The notes under the pieces: model-generated
Databases searched by the model: none
What the model was told of the DNA's origin: nothing
What the model saw: only the letters and a program-made list of their open reading frames with translations
In this document: positions 6,876 to 13,545 of the stretch, piece by piece
Layout: each line of letters begins with the position of its first letter
How positions within the stretch are numbered: position 1 is the first letter of the stretch
Position numbers and translations under genes: made by a program
NCBI GenBank assembly: GCA_964353405.1
Contig: CAYGWJ010000115.1
Coordinates: 1-13,545 of the forward strand
Length of the DNA: 13,545 bases
Reading direction: 5' to 3'
Origin: JBGLNJ01 sp964353405
GTDB taxonomy: Bacteria; Chloroflexota; Anaerolineae; Fen-1058

Positions 6876-8111
6876 ATGAAGCAAGTTTCGCCGCAAGGCC
6901 TGCAGTGGTTTCAAGATGCCCGATTTGGCATGTTTATCCACTGGGGATTGTACTCGCTACTTGCGCGGGGCGAGTGGGTCATGTTCCACGAGAGAATCCC
7001 GGTGGCGGAATATGAGCCGTTCATGCGACAGTTCAACCCGGAAAAGTTTAATGCCGATGAGTGGGTGAGCCTGGCTGCCGACGCCGGGTGCAAGTACATG
7101 GTCATCACCAGTCGTCATCACGACGGTTTCAGCCTGTACGATACTGCACTCTGCGACTATAAAGTCACTCACACGCCTTTTCAGCGTGACCCGCTCCAAG
7201 AACTGGCCGACGCCTGCGCTCGCCGCAGGGATATCCGCCTTGGGTTCTATGTTTCACTGCTCGATTGGCATCACCCGGCATACCGCTTTCGTCAAGAGAC
7301 GGGGCGATCCTGGTCGGAGTATATTGGCTTTTTGCATGGGCAGGTGCGCGAGCTGTGCACCCACTTTGGTCAGATCGCCTGCGTCTGGTTTGATGGTGAT
7401 TGGCCGCGTGCTGCGCTGGAGGGTGATCGCGAGCATTTTCGACCGGGGGGTTCATTCGAGTATGAAAAACTCTATGACATGATTCACACATTTCAGCCGC
7501 ACGCCGTCGTCCTCAATAATCGCCACGACGACCCATTGCCCGGCGAAGACGTTCAGGGCCTGGAGCAGGATTTGCCCGGCCAAAACACCGCCGGGTTCAA
7601 TACGACGACTCTCTCGGCCTTGCCGCTCGAAGTGTGCATGACGATCAATGACAGTTGGGGCGTCAACGCGAATGACCACAACCACAAGTCATCGCGGCGG
7701 CTCGTCCACCTGTTGACGCGCTCCGCCAGCGTCGGGGCGAACCTCTTACTCAACGTCGGCCCGACGGCAGAGGGCGAAATCCTGCCTATCCAGGCTGAGC
7801 GATTGCGTGAGGTGGGCGAGTGGCTCAAAGTGAACGGCAAGTCCATCTACGGGACACGCGGCGGCGTTATCTCGCCATCCGCCGACGGCACGGTGGCCAG
7901 CACTCGCCGGGGGCAGACGCATTACATCCACGTGCTCGACTATGTCAGCGATTGTATCCGGCTGCGCGGCGCACCGGACACTATCACTCGCGCGACACTG
8001 CTGAAGGACGGCTCGCCCGTCAGGCTGGAGCGGAGCGGGCAGGAGATGACGCTCACCTGCGCGCCTTGGCAGCGAGACCCGTTCAACACGGTGATCAAGT
8101 TGGAACCGTGA
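6876..8111 (+). CDS. Alpha-L-fucosidase, glycoside hydrolase family 29
   Basis: This 411-residue protein starts at ATG 6876 with GAGGAG 6 nt upstream; a TTG at 6870 in the same frame is too close to that site to be used. The N-terminal half is the GH29 barrel: WFQDARFGMFIHWGLYS (11-27), SRHHDGF (79-85), YDTALCDYKVT (88-98) and VWFDGDW (170-176), where D173 is the expected nucleophile. SVGANLLLNVGPTAEG is also typical. The C-terminal part is beta-rich. It lacks a signal peptide, so it should act on fucosylated oligosaccharides already imported. The acid/base residue cannot be placed with confidence because it varies across GH29. It is the last gene of the cassette; the stop lies 29 nt from the stop of a convergent gene. 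Confidence 0.95.
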   Translation: MKQVSPQGLQWFQDARFGMFIHWGLYSLLARGEWVMFHERIPVAEYEPFMRQFNPEKFNADEWVSLAADAGCKYMVITSRHHDGFSLYDTALCDYKVTHTPFQRDPLQELADACARRRDIRLGFYVSLLDWHHPAYRFRQETGRSWSEYIGFLHGQVRELCTHFGQIACVWFDGDWPRAALEGDREHFRPGGSFEYEKLYDMIHTFQPHAVVLNNRHDDPLPGEDVQGLEQDLPGQNTAGFNTTTLSALPLEVCMTINDSWGVNANDHNHKSSRRLVHLLTRSASVGANLLLNVGPTAEGEILPIQAERLREVGEWLKVNGKSIYGTRGGVISPSADGTVASTRRGQTHYIHVLDYVSDCIRLRGAPDTITRATLLKDGSPVRLERSGQEMTLTCAPWQRDPFNTVIKLEP

Positions 8112-8114
8112 CTT

Positions 8115-8130
8115 GCCGACTTACCTCGGC
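8115..8130. terminator. Weak hairpin in the convergent gap
   Basis: GCCGA (8115-8119) pairs with TCGGC (8126-8130) over a 6-nt loop in the 29-nt gap between two converging genes. There is no T tract on either strand, so the terminator call rests mainly on position. Confidence 0.25.
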
Positions 8131-8140
8131 GGTCCGATGA

Positions 8141-9559
8141 TCAGGCTGTGGCTGCGACCGACTGCCCATATCCAAGCAACTGCTCGACCGTCTGGACATC
8201 CGGCGCTTCGGCATACACGCGCAGCACCGGTTCTGTGCCGGACGGCCGGATGAGCAGCCAGCCGCCGTCGGCCATCAGGTACTTGACCCCGTCGTTGGAC
8301 TGGACGCGTTCCACGCTCACGCCTGCAATGTTCGACGGCGCATCGTTCGCCAGCCGGGCCGTCATCTCAGCTTTGTTGACCGGGCGAGCCAGTTTGATGT
8401 CGCGCCGGGCATAGTGAGCCGGCCCTACGTCCGCGTGCAGACTGTCCACCAGCTCAGTCAGCGTGGCGCCGGAAGCGGCGACGATTTCCACCAGGAGCAG
8501 TCCGAACAAAATACCATCGCCTTCGGGGATGTGCCCTTTGATGCTGATGCCGCCGGACTCTTCACCGCCGATGAGCACGTCCTGCGTCATCATCAGGTCG
8601 GCGATGTGATTGAACCCCACGGGCGTCTCGACCACCGGCAAATCGTAACGCTGGCATAACCGGTCAATCATGCGTGTGGTGCTGACGGTCTTGACCACTG
8701 TCCCGCGCCAGCCGCGGTTTTCGACCAGGTAACGCAGCGTCAAAGCAAAGATGCAGTGCGGATCAACAAAGAGGCCCCGGTCGTCCACCGCGCCAGTGCG
8801 GTCGCCGTCACCGTCGGTTGCCACGCCGAACAGGCAGCTCGAGCTCAGCACGGCTTCGCGCAGCGCATTGAGGTGGGGCATAATCGGCTCGGGGTGGACG
8901 CCGCCAAAGCCGGGGTTCATCTCGCCCCGAATCTCATTTACCTCCCAACCAGTGCCCTTGAGCCAATCACGGATGTAGCCGCGCCCGGAGCCGTACATGG
9001 GATCCACAACGAACCGGCCATGCCGCGAAGCAATCACCTCGCGGGAGACAAGCGTTTCCAGGTGAGCGTTGTACATCCATTCGGGGTTGAAGCGCTGGAT
9101 CAGGCCGCTCTTTCTTGCCGTTGCGTATTCGATCGAGCTGACCTCGACGCCGCGCTCCAGATGATACTCTACGCGGCGGCAGTCCTCGTTCGACGCGCTG
9201 CCGCCATAGGACGCCTTGAGCTTGATGCCGTTATACCGAGGCGCGTTGTGACTGGCCGTGATCATGACGCCGCCCTGCGCGCCCAATTGCTTGACCGCAA
9301 ACGACACCGCCGGCGTCGGAGCATCGGACTGGGTGAGATGCACTTTTATATTATTGGCCGCCAGCACGCGCGATACCTCGATTGCATAGCGGTCGGAAAG
9401 AAAGCGCGTGTCAAAGCCTACCACCATCGCCGCCGGGGCGTGACCGTTGAACTCGTTGACCCAGTCCGCGATGGCCTGCGCCACCTTGCGGACGTTTTCA
9501 AACGTAAACTCGTCGCTGATGACAGCCCGCCAGCCGTCGGTGCCAAAATGGATTGCCAT
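8141..9559 (-). CDS. Phosphoglucomutase/phosphomannomutase (alpha-D-phosphohexomutase)
   Basis: This complete 472-residue enzyme interconverts hexose 1- and 6-phosphates in the cytoplasm. All four signature loops are intact: the phosphoserine loop TASHN with S103, the metal loop DGDGDR (249-254), the sugar-binding loop GGEESGG (331-337) and the phosphate-binding loop RPSGTEP (438-444). The N-terminus FGTDGWRAVI is standard. GAGGAG sits about 9 nt before the ATG, confirming the start. GEESGG is common in both glucose- and mannose-specific members, so the preferred hexose is not settled. It lies downstream of a glycerate kinase remnant and a solute-binding protein on the same strand and converges with the fucosidase. 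Confidence 0.95.
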   Translation of the reverse strand: MAIHFGTDGWRAVISDEFTFENVRKVAQAIADWVNEFNGHAPAAMVVGFDTRFLSDRYAIEVSRVLAANNIKVHLTQSDAPTPAVSFAVKQLGAQGGVMITASHNAPRYNGIKLKASYGGSASNEDCRRVEYHLERGVEVSSIEYATARKSGLIQRFNPEWMYNAHLETLVSREVIASRHGRFVVDPMYGSGRGYIRDWLKGTGWEVNEIRGEMNPGFGGVHPEPIMPHLNALREAVLSSSCLFGVATDGDGDRTGAVDDRGLFVDPHCIFALTLRYLVENRGWRGTVVKTVSTTRMIDRLCQRYDLPVVETPVGFNHIADLMMTQDVLIGGEESGGISIKGHIPEGDGILFGLLLVEIVAASGATLTELVDSLHADVGPAHYARRDIKLARPVNKAEMTARLANDAPSNIAGVSVERVQSNDGVKYLMADGGWLLIRPSGTEPVLRVYAEAPDVQTVEQLLGYGQSVAATA

Positions 9560-9568
9560 GCTCTCTCC

Positions 9569-9847
9569 TCACGCAACTAGAATGAAAACCAAATCGTTGA
9601 CATTGAATGTCGAAAGTAACAGCGCATTAAAGCCTAACTCCTCTGCGCGCTTGACTGCCGCTTGTGCCGCCTGCCGATTCGAGCCCACGATGACGTTCTG
9701 CACGTCGGGTGTGGTTGGGCCGGACGCCATCACGTCGAGCGGGCCGCCCGCCACGTCGGACAGGATGAGCGAAAGGGCCATCCGCGCGAGGCCCCCGCCC
9801 TTTACGCGGTCAATGTGCTTGCGGACGGCGCTGATGCCGCTTTCCAT
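9569..9847 (-). pseudogene. Glycerate kinase (MOFRL/GckA family) remnant
   Basis: The 92-codon frame keeps conserved blocks of the roughly 400-450 residue family but lacks most of the protein. It begins almost at once with SAVRKHIDRVKGG, so about 150 or more N-terminal residues are absent. LSDVAGGPLDVMASGPTTPD then joins directly to VQNVIVGSNRQA, losing about 45 residues that normally separate these motifs. A few residues also seem lost between GGGLARMAL and SLILSDV. After LGFNALLLSTF the sequence diverges and stops, so the C-terminal MOFRL part is missing. The ATG follows the TGA of the solute-binding protein by 3 nt and precedes the mutase by 9 nt, so the remnant may still be translated by coupling. 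A functional kinase is excluded by length. Confidence 0.8.
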
Positions 9848-9850
9848 GAC

Positions 9851-11215
9851 TCACTTTAATGCGCGCGCCACGCTGGCGACGGCCGCCGTGGCTGCTTCCG
9901 CGGGCTGGGCCTGGCCGCGCAGAACATCGGCGACCGCCTTTTGAATCGCCGGGCCGACGACTTGCATGACCTGAGCCGGGGGAGGCGTCACCGCGCGCTC
10001 GAGCTCCTGGCGGGCAAAGGCAGCATCAGCATCCGGCGGATACCCGCGGTCGAATGCGCCGCGGTGCGCCGGTAGCAGGTTGGCGGAGCGCGCCCAGGCT
10101 CCTTCGTTCTCCGGCGACACCAACCATTTGATCAACGCAGCAGCGGCAGCGGCTCGAGTTGCGTTACGCGTCGGCACGACGAATGCCCAACCGCGCGCGA
10201 TGGGCCGCGCCGGTTCATCCGAGTAGCCCGGCAGCGGCGCGGCCAGTGTGCCCGAAATCGTCGCGCGCTGCGCTATAAACCGCGAGGCGCGCACATTCAC
10301 CATCTGCTCCGGCCGGCCCAGGTACGCCTGCCAGGTGTCGTCTGCCGAAGCAAAGTTCAAGACGTTGGCCGAGATCGCGCCGGCCTGCTGAGCGGCCTTG
10401 AGCTGGCTCAACATCTGTGTCAACGGCGCGGCATCCAGTGACGGCTGGCCTGAAGCGTCCATCCACCGGCCCCCGGCGGCAGCATATTGCGCCAGCAGGG
10501 CGTCGGACACTGTTCCCCCATTGATGCCGGCTGGAAACAGATAGGGCTGCGGCGCAGATAGAACCTGCGCCCACGTGATCGGCGGCGATGGGATGCGGGC
10601 AGAATTAAAAGCCAGGTGCTCCATATCGGCCACGTAAGCCACGGCCAACCAGCGGTCGTCGGGATGGCCCGCCTGCGCCGCGAATGGAAACAGACCGGCA
10701 AACGTATCGTCGGACACCAACCCGTTCAACGGGCGCAACAGCCCCGATTGCGTTGCGGCGGAGATTTGCGCCAGGTCGAGCAGCGCCACATCCGGCAAAA
10801 ACGAAGGCGCAACGGGTGCAGAGGCCTGCATCAGCTCTAAAATGTCCGAGGGGCCTCTTGCGCGCTTGGTGAGGACTTTTAATTGGACATTCGGTTGTGT
10901 GGCGACGAACGCAGCCAATTGCTGAGTCAGCACTGCGCCGGCCCGCACGTTGCCGGACGGGATGAGCGCATCGGGCAACCAGATGGTGAGGGTGAGTGGG
11001 GCACGGGGCGCAAGGGCAGGCGGGGACACGGGCAAAGTCGGCGTGGCCGGTCGCCCGGACGGTGCGGCTGTGGACAGCGGCGCCGACGGTGAGGTGGATG
11101 TGACTGGCCGGGCCGTAGGTATGGCCTGACAGCCGGGCACGGTCAAAATGAGAAAAAGAAATATGAGAATGGACCAGCGAAGCATCGAATGAGCATCCAC
11201 TTTCGTCTGCAACAT
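9851..11215 (-). CDS. Extracellular solute-binding lipoprotein, ABC-transporter type
   Basis: The 454-residue frame has a hydrophobic leader (SILIFLFLILTV) ending in a lipobox VPGC with the acylated Cys at residue 29, followed by a Pro/Ser/Thr-rich linker to about residue 73. The mature part starts near LTLTIWLPDA and carries features of family-1-like sugar-binding proteins, such as LPDVALLDLAQI, GWAFVVPTRN, AALIKWLVSPENEGAWA and an RQELERAV segment near the C-terminus. It should be anchored on the cell surface and bind a sugar or similar solute. The upstream start at 11215 is preferred because TATAAT lies 10 nt before it, implying a nearly leaderless mRNA; ATG 11185 is an alternative that still leaves a lipoprotein signal. 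No permease or ATPase gene is adjacent, which is unusual. The ligand is unknown. Confidence 0.85.
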   Translation of the reverse strand: MLQTKVDAHSMLRWSILIFLFLILTVPGCQAIPTARPVTSTSPSAPLSTAAPSGRPATPTLPVSPPALAPRAPLTLTIWLPDALIPSGNVRAGAVLTQQLAAFVATQPNVQLKVLTKRARGPSDILELMQASAPVAPSFLPDVALLDLAQISAATQSGLLRPLNGLVSDDTFAGLFPFAAQAGHPDDRWLAVAYVADMEHLAFNSARIPSPPITWAQVLSAPQPYLFPAGINGGTVSDALLAQYAAAGGRWMDASGQPSLDAAPLTQMLSQLKAAQQAGAISANVLNFASADDTWQAYLGRPEQMVNVRASRFIAQRATISGTLAAPLPGYSDEPARPIARGWAFVVPTRNATRAAAAAALIKWLVSPENEGAWARSANLLPAHRGAFDRGYPPDADAAFARQELERAVTPPPAQVMQVVGPAIQKAVADVLRGQAQPAEAATAAVASVARALK

Positions 11216-11225
11216 GGTGACGGTG

Positions 11226-11231
11226 ATTATA
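11226..11231 (-). promoter_or_regulatory. Candidate -10 element of the solute-binding protein gene
   Basis: A perfect TATAAT on the minus strand lies 10 nt before the ATG at 11215. The -35 region at a 17-nt spacing is poor (TTCGCG). If used, transcription would begin within a few bases of the start codon, giving a leaderless or nearly leaderless transcript. Confidence 0.4.
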
Positions 11232-11254
11232 GCACAAGTGCAAGGGTGCGCGAA

Positions 11255-11283
11255 TTGACGCGCCGATTCAACGGTGATAGAAT
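11255..11283 (+). promoter_or_regulatory. Promoter of the repeat-built membrane protein
   Basis: TTGACG (11255-11260, five of six), a 17-nt spacer and TAGAAT (11278-11283, five of six). Transcription would start near 11290 and give a leader of about 100 nt that contains a palindromic hairpin. A weaker second candidate, TTGAGA (11339-11344) with GATCAT (11362-11367) at 17 nt, lies downstream of the hairpin and would bypass it. Confidence 0.55.
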
Positions 11284-11286
11284 CAT

Positions 11287-11351
11287 CGTATCATCTCAAT
11301 AATTCGCGGGACTAGACTTCCGAAGTCTCCCCTACTTTTTGAGAAGATACG
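11287..11351. repeat. Nested palindrome with terminator-like core
   Basis: Outer arms CGTATCATCTCA (11287-11298) and TGAGAAGATACG (11340-11351) are inverted copies with one mismatch in 12. Inside, AGACTT (11314-11319) and AAGTCT (11323-11328) form a tight stem around CCG, extended across a 3-nt bulge by GGG (11308-11310) and CCC (11329-11331). The inner hairpin is followed by TTTTT at 11336-11340. It could be a leader attenuator of the downstream gene or a small dispersed palindromic repeat. Confidence 0.55.
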
Positions 11352-11392
11352 AATCATCTGTGATCATCACACGGGCCAATGTGGAGGCAACC

Positions 11393-12325
11393 ATGCAACG
11401 CTCTCGATGGGCCATCTTGTGGGCCGCCGTGCTGATTTTGGGCGGCGGTTTTCTTCTGGCACAGAACTTGATGATCGGCCAGCAGTTCCAGCCTTCGATC
11501 TGGACGATTCTCCTGGGTGGTTTGGGCCTCTTGTTCCTGCTCGACGCCATCACCACGCTGGGCAAAGATTGGTGGGCCTTTATCCCCGGCTGCGTCTTGC
11601 TGGGCGTGGCGGCGACCACCTGGCTGGAGCAGCAGCCTATCAAGGGCGAATGGATCGGCAGCCTGATGTTGTTCTCCATTGCCCTGCCGTTCCTGTTGAT
11701 TTACGTGATCAAGCGCGGCTCGTTCTGGTGGGCGCTCATCCCTGGCGGTATCCTGACCGTCATCGGCGTCATCCCCATTCTCACACTGGGCGTGCCCGGT
11801 GAAGTCGTCGGCACATTCGTGTTGTGGGCGATTGGCATTCCGTTCATCGTGGTCTATCTGGTCAACCGCAAAAACTGGTGGGCCCTCATCCCGGGCGGCG
11901 TGCTGATCGCGATTGGCGTCATCCCGATTCTCACGTTGGGCGTGCGCGGAGAAGCGATTGGCACGTTCGTGATGTGGGTGATCGCGCTAGCCTTTCTCAT
12001 CGTCTACCTGGCCAATCGCAAAAACTGGTGGGCCCTCATCCCCGGCGGCGTCATGTTCGTCATCGGGCTGATGCCGCTGTTGGCGCTGACCCAATTGCCG
12101 GGGCAATTCATCGGTGGGGTTTTCTTTGTCGGCCTGGCGGCGGTCTTTTGCTTGATCTACCTGATCAACTTGAAAGACCCAGAGATGCACTGGGCCATTT
12201 ACCCGGCGGCGGTTCTGCTGGCCGTGGGAATCGGCGTGATGATCCTGGGGCAAAACTGGTGGCCGCTCGTCCTCATCGGATTGGGCGCGGCGCTGTTGAT
12301 TCGGGCGATCTGGCCGCACAAGTAG
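11393..12325 (+). CDS. Polytopic membrane protein made of tandem 50-54 residue units
   Basis: The start is ATG 11393, with GGAGG 6 nt upstream; an in-frame ATG-like start at 11339 lies in the palindrome and is unlikely. The 310-residue product is almost wholly hydrophobic, with about 10-12 predicted membrane segments. The first 50 residues (WAILWAAVLILGGGFLLA, IWTILLGGLGLLFLL) resemble the DUF5668/LiaF-type membrane region, a tentative likeness. Then units opening with WWAFIPG or WWALIPGG repeat, most also carrying IGVIPILTLGV, GTFV and a YL-x-NRK end. Positively charged NRK or IKR stretches fall at unit boundaries and probably mark the cytoplasmic loops. No catalytic or transport motif is visible. 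Its stop is 24 nt before a strong terminator, so it is a single-gene transcript. Function is unknown. Confidence 0.85.
   Translation: MQRSRWAILWAAVLILGGGFLLAQNLMIGQQFQPSIWTILLGGLGLLFLLDAITTLGKDWWAFIPGCVLLGVAATTWLEQQPIKGEWIGSLMLFSIALPFLLIYVIKRGSFWWALIPGGILTVIGVIPILTLGVPGEVVGTFVLWAIGIPFIVVYLVNRKNWWALIPGGVLIAIGVIPILTLGVRGEAIGTFVMWVIALAFLIVYLANRKNWWALIPGGVMFVIGLMPLLALTQLPGQFIGGVFFVGLAAVFCLIYLINLKDPEMHWAIYPAAVLLAVGIGVMILGQNWWPLVLIGLGAALLIRAIWPHK
11570..12256 (+). repeat. Tandem internal repeats in the membrane protein gene
   Basis: The first Trp codon of the WWA motif falls at 11570, 11726, 11876 and 12026, with a degenerate copy aligned at 12188 (HWAIYPA) and a short end copy at 12257. The spacings are 156, 150, 150 and 162 nt, all multiples of three. 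Bases 11867-11901 and 12017-12051 are identical over 35 positions except one, so units 3 and 4 look like the most recent duplication. Confidence 0.85.
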
Positions 12326-12349
12326 AGCAAGACGCAGGATGCAAGATTC

Positions 12350-12383
12350 AAAAGGGCTTTTTCATCACGAAAAGCCCTTTTTT
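12350..12383. terminator. Bidirectional rho-independent terminator
   Basis: AAAAGGGCTTTT (12350-12361) and AAAAGCCCTTTT (12370-12381) form a perfect 12-bp stem with an 8-nt loop. The plus strand continues to six T (12378-12383), and the minus strand ends in four T. It serves the convergent membrane protein and S8 protease genes; the protease stop codon (12386-12384) abuts it directly. Confidence 0.92.
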
Positions 12384-13545
12384 CTATGGCACACTGGCTG
12401 AACCGGTGGGCGGCGCGATCAAGATGGGGACGTAGTAGATGTAGGGAAACGGACCGACCATGGTTGTCACCGGAGGGCCACTCACTGTGCGCGTGACCTG
12501 GTCACTCTGCGCGCCATAGTCGCGATTGACGATCAATGTCCCCGGCGGCATGATCACCGTGCTGCCGGGCACGCCGACCGTCACGGCAAGCGTCAAGGTA
12601 AGGCGGGACTGCGCCGCAAGTGTTGGAAGGAGCCAAGACACGCTATGTGCCGTCGGCGAATAGATCCCGCCCTTCGACGCGCTCGCGAACGTGACTGACA
12701 CGGGCAGGGTATCGGTGATCATGACGTTGGTGTGGTTGGAAACGGGCAATGGATTTGCCACGGTCAATGTATAGGTCAGCGGGTCGCCAAGCATCAGCGG
12801 GCCTGCGATGGCGGTCTTTTTAATTTGCAGTGCAGGCTGCGCAGCTCGAACGGCTGCCAACGCGTCAATTCGTCCCCAGCCGTAAACGTTGTTGGGAATG
12901 GATGCAGATGTGTCGCCGCCACAGCCCTGCGTCGTCGTCAGATGAAGGGCTGTGCTGGTGATGACGTTCTCCGTCGCCGGGAGATTACCCATCAGGCCGG
13001 GCGCCGCTGACCAGATCAACGCAAACAGACCGGCTACGTGCGGCGTTGCCATCGAAGTGCCGCTGAGGTTTCCCCACGAGTTGGTCGGATAGGTTGACCG
13101 CACGCTCACACCCGGCGCGCTGATGTCTGGCTTGCGGCGTCCGCTGCCATCGGATGTCACCGGTCCCCGGCTGGAAAAGCCGGCAATCACGTCGGTCGAG
13201 TCCGTTGCGCCGACGGTGAACGCGCTCGCATAAATGCCGATGGGATCGCGGACGGTGCTGCAGCTCGGCCCCGCATTCTGCGCCGCGGCGACGACTTCGA
13301 TACCAGCGGCGCGGACATTATCCATCACCGTCTTGAGCGTGAGCGCGTCACAGCCTTCAGACGAGGGGCAACTCCACGAATTACTGACGACGGCGGGTGC
13401 GAGCGAAGGGATGCCCTGCGTGATGGCGCTCCCGCCGATAGGATAGGGCGCAAGAAAGAATTCAAAGCATTCCGTGTAGCTGGCCGGCGTGCCGTTGCCA
13501 TAATTGTCCATGTCGCGGCAGCCGATCCATTGTGCGCCGGGCGCC
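12384..13545 (-). CDS. S8 subtilisin-family protease, bacillopeptidase F-like, N-terminus beyond right edge
   Basis: The frame is open to the right edge, and the visible part is 386 residues. It enters with APGAQWIGCRDMDNYG and TECFEFFLAPYP, typical of the bacillopeptidase F group. The oxyanion Asn is in AAAQNAG (codon 13277-13275), and the catalytic Ser is in GTSMATPHVAG (codon 13055-13053). The catalytic Asp and His should lie off-window. SSRGP and KPDISAPG are also standard. After the protease domain comes a DUF11-type beta domain (LTYTLTVANPLP, MITDTLPVSVTF, LTLTLAVTV), then a tail with YIYYVPILIAPP, similar in style to the short hydrophobic ends of many Chloroflexota exported proteins (inference). 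It is expected to be secreted or surface-attached and to degrade extracellular protein. Confidence 0.93.
   Translation of the reverse strand, partial: APGAQWIGCRDMDNYGNGTPASYTECFEFFLAPYPIGGSAITQGIPSLAPAVVSNSWSCPSSEGCDALTLKTVMDNVRAAGIEVVAAAQNAGPSCSTVRDPIGIYASAFTVGATDSTDVIAGFSSRGPVTSDGSGRRKPDISAPGVSVRSTYPTNSWGNLSGTSMATPHVAGLFALIWSAAPGLMGNLPATENVITSTALHLTTTQGCGGDTSASIPNNVYGWGRIDALAAVRAAQPALQIKKTAIAGPLMLGDPLTYTLTVANPLPVSNHTNVMITDTLPVSVTFASASKGGIYSPTAHSVSWLLPTLAAQSRLTLTLAVTVGVPGSTVIMPPGTLIVNRDYGAQSDQVTRTVSGPPVTTMVGPFPYIYYVPILIAPPTGSASVP

Noticed and set aside
8756..9580. Plus-strand frame of 274 codons opposite the phosphohexomutase
   Set aside because: It is the complementary shadow of a complete enzyme with all four signature loops, and it has no family motif of its own.
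9597..9625. TTGACA on the plus strand inside the glycerate kinase remnant
   Set aside because: No -10 element at the right spacing and no plus-strand gene follows.

Overview
The window reads as GC-rich bacterial chromosome. The mix of long secreted repeat proteins, a bacillopeptidase-F-like serine protease with a DUF11-type tail, a Pro/Ser/Thr-rich solute-binding lipoprotein and a glycoside catabolism cassette most resembles a heterotrophic Chloroflexota (Anaerolineae-like) genome. This assignment is an inference from gene style; no marker gene is present. No tRNA, rRNA, CRISPR array, transposase or phage gene was seen.

Layout. (1) 1-3899, minus: a very large secreted protein of unknown function, open at the left edge. 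It has a signal peptide followed by six in-frame repeats of 209-223 residues, and is driven by a near-consensus promoter with a leader of about 246 nt that contains hairpins and an orphan Shine-Dalgarno sequence. (2) 4207-8111, plus: a sugar cassette made of a promoter, an L-galactose/L-fucose dehydrogenase-type aldo/keto reductase, a collapsed LacZ-type beta-galactosidase remnant, a xylose-isomerase-like TIM-barrel protein and an intracellular GH29 alpha-L-fucosidase. (3) 8141-11215, minus, convergent with the cassette: a phosphoglucomutase/phosphomannomutase, a multiply deleted glycerate kinase remnant and an ABC-type solute-binding lipoprotein with no permease genes in view. (4) 11255-12325, plus: a promoter, a nested palindromic leader and a polytopic membrane protein built from tandem 50-54 residue units. 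(5) 12350-12383: a perfect bidirectional terminator. (6) 12384-13545, minus: the C-terminal part of an S8 protease, open at the right edge.

How the genes may work together. The fucosidase would release L-fucose from small fucosylated glycans inside the cell, and the reductase could oxidise L-fucose or L-galactose to the lactone. The solute-binding protein may capture sugars outside, and the mutase feeds hexose phosphates into central metabolism. These links come from position and family knowledge. The most unusual items are the six-repeat secreted protein with its structured leader, the two multiply deleted gene remnants that keep only conserved blocks, and the repeat-built membrane protein behind a palindromic leader.
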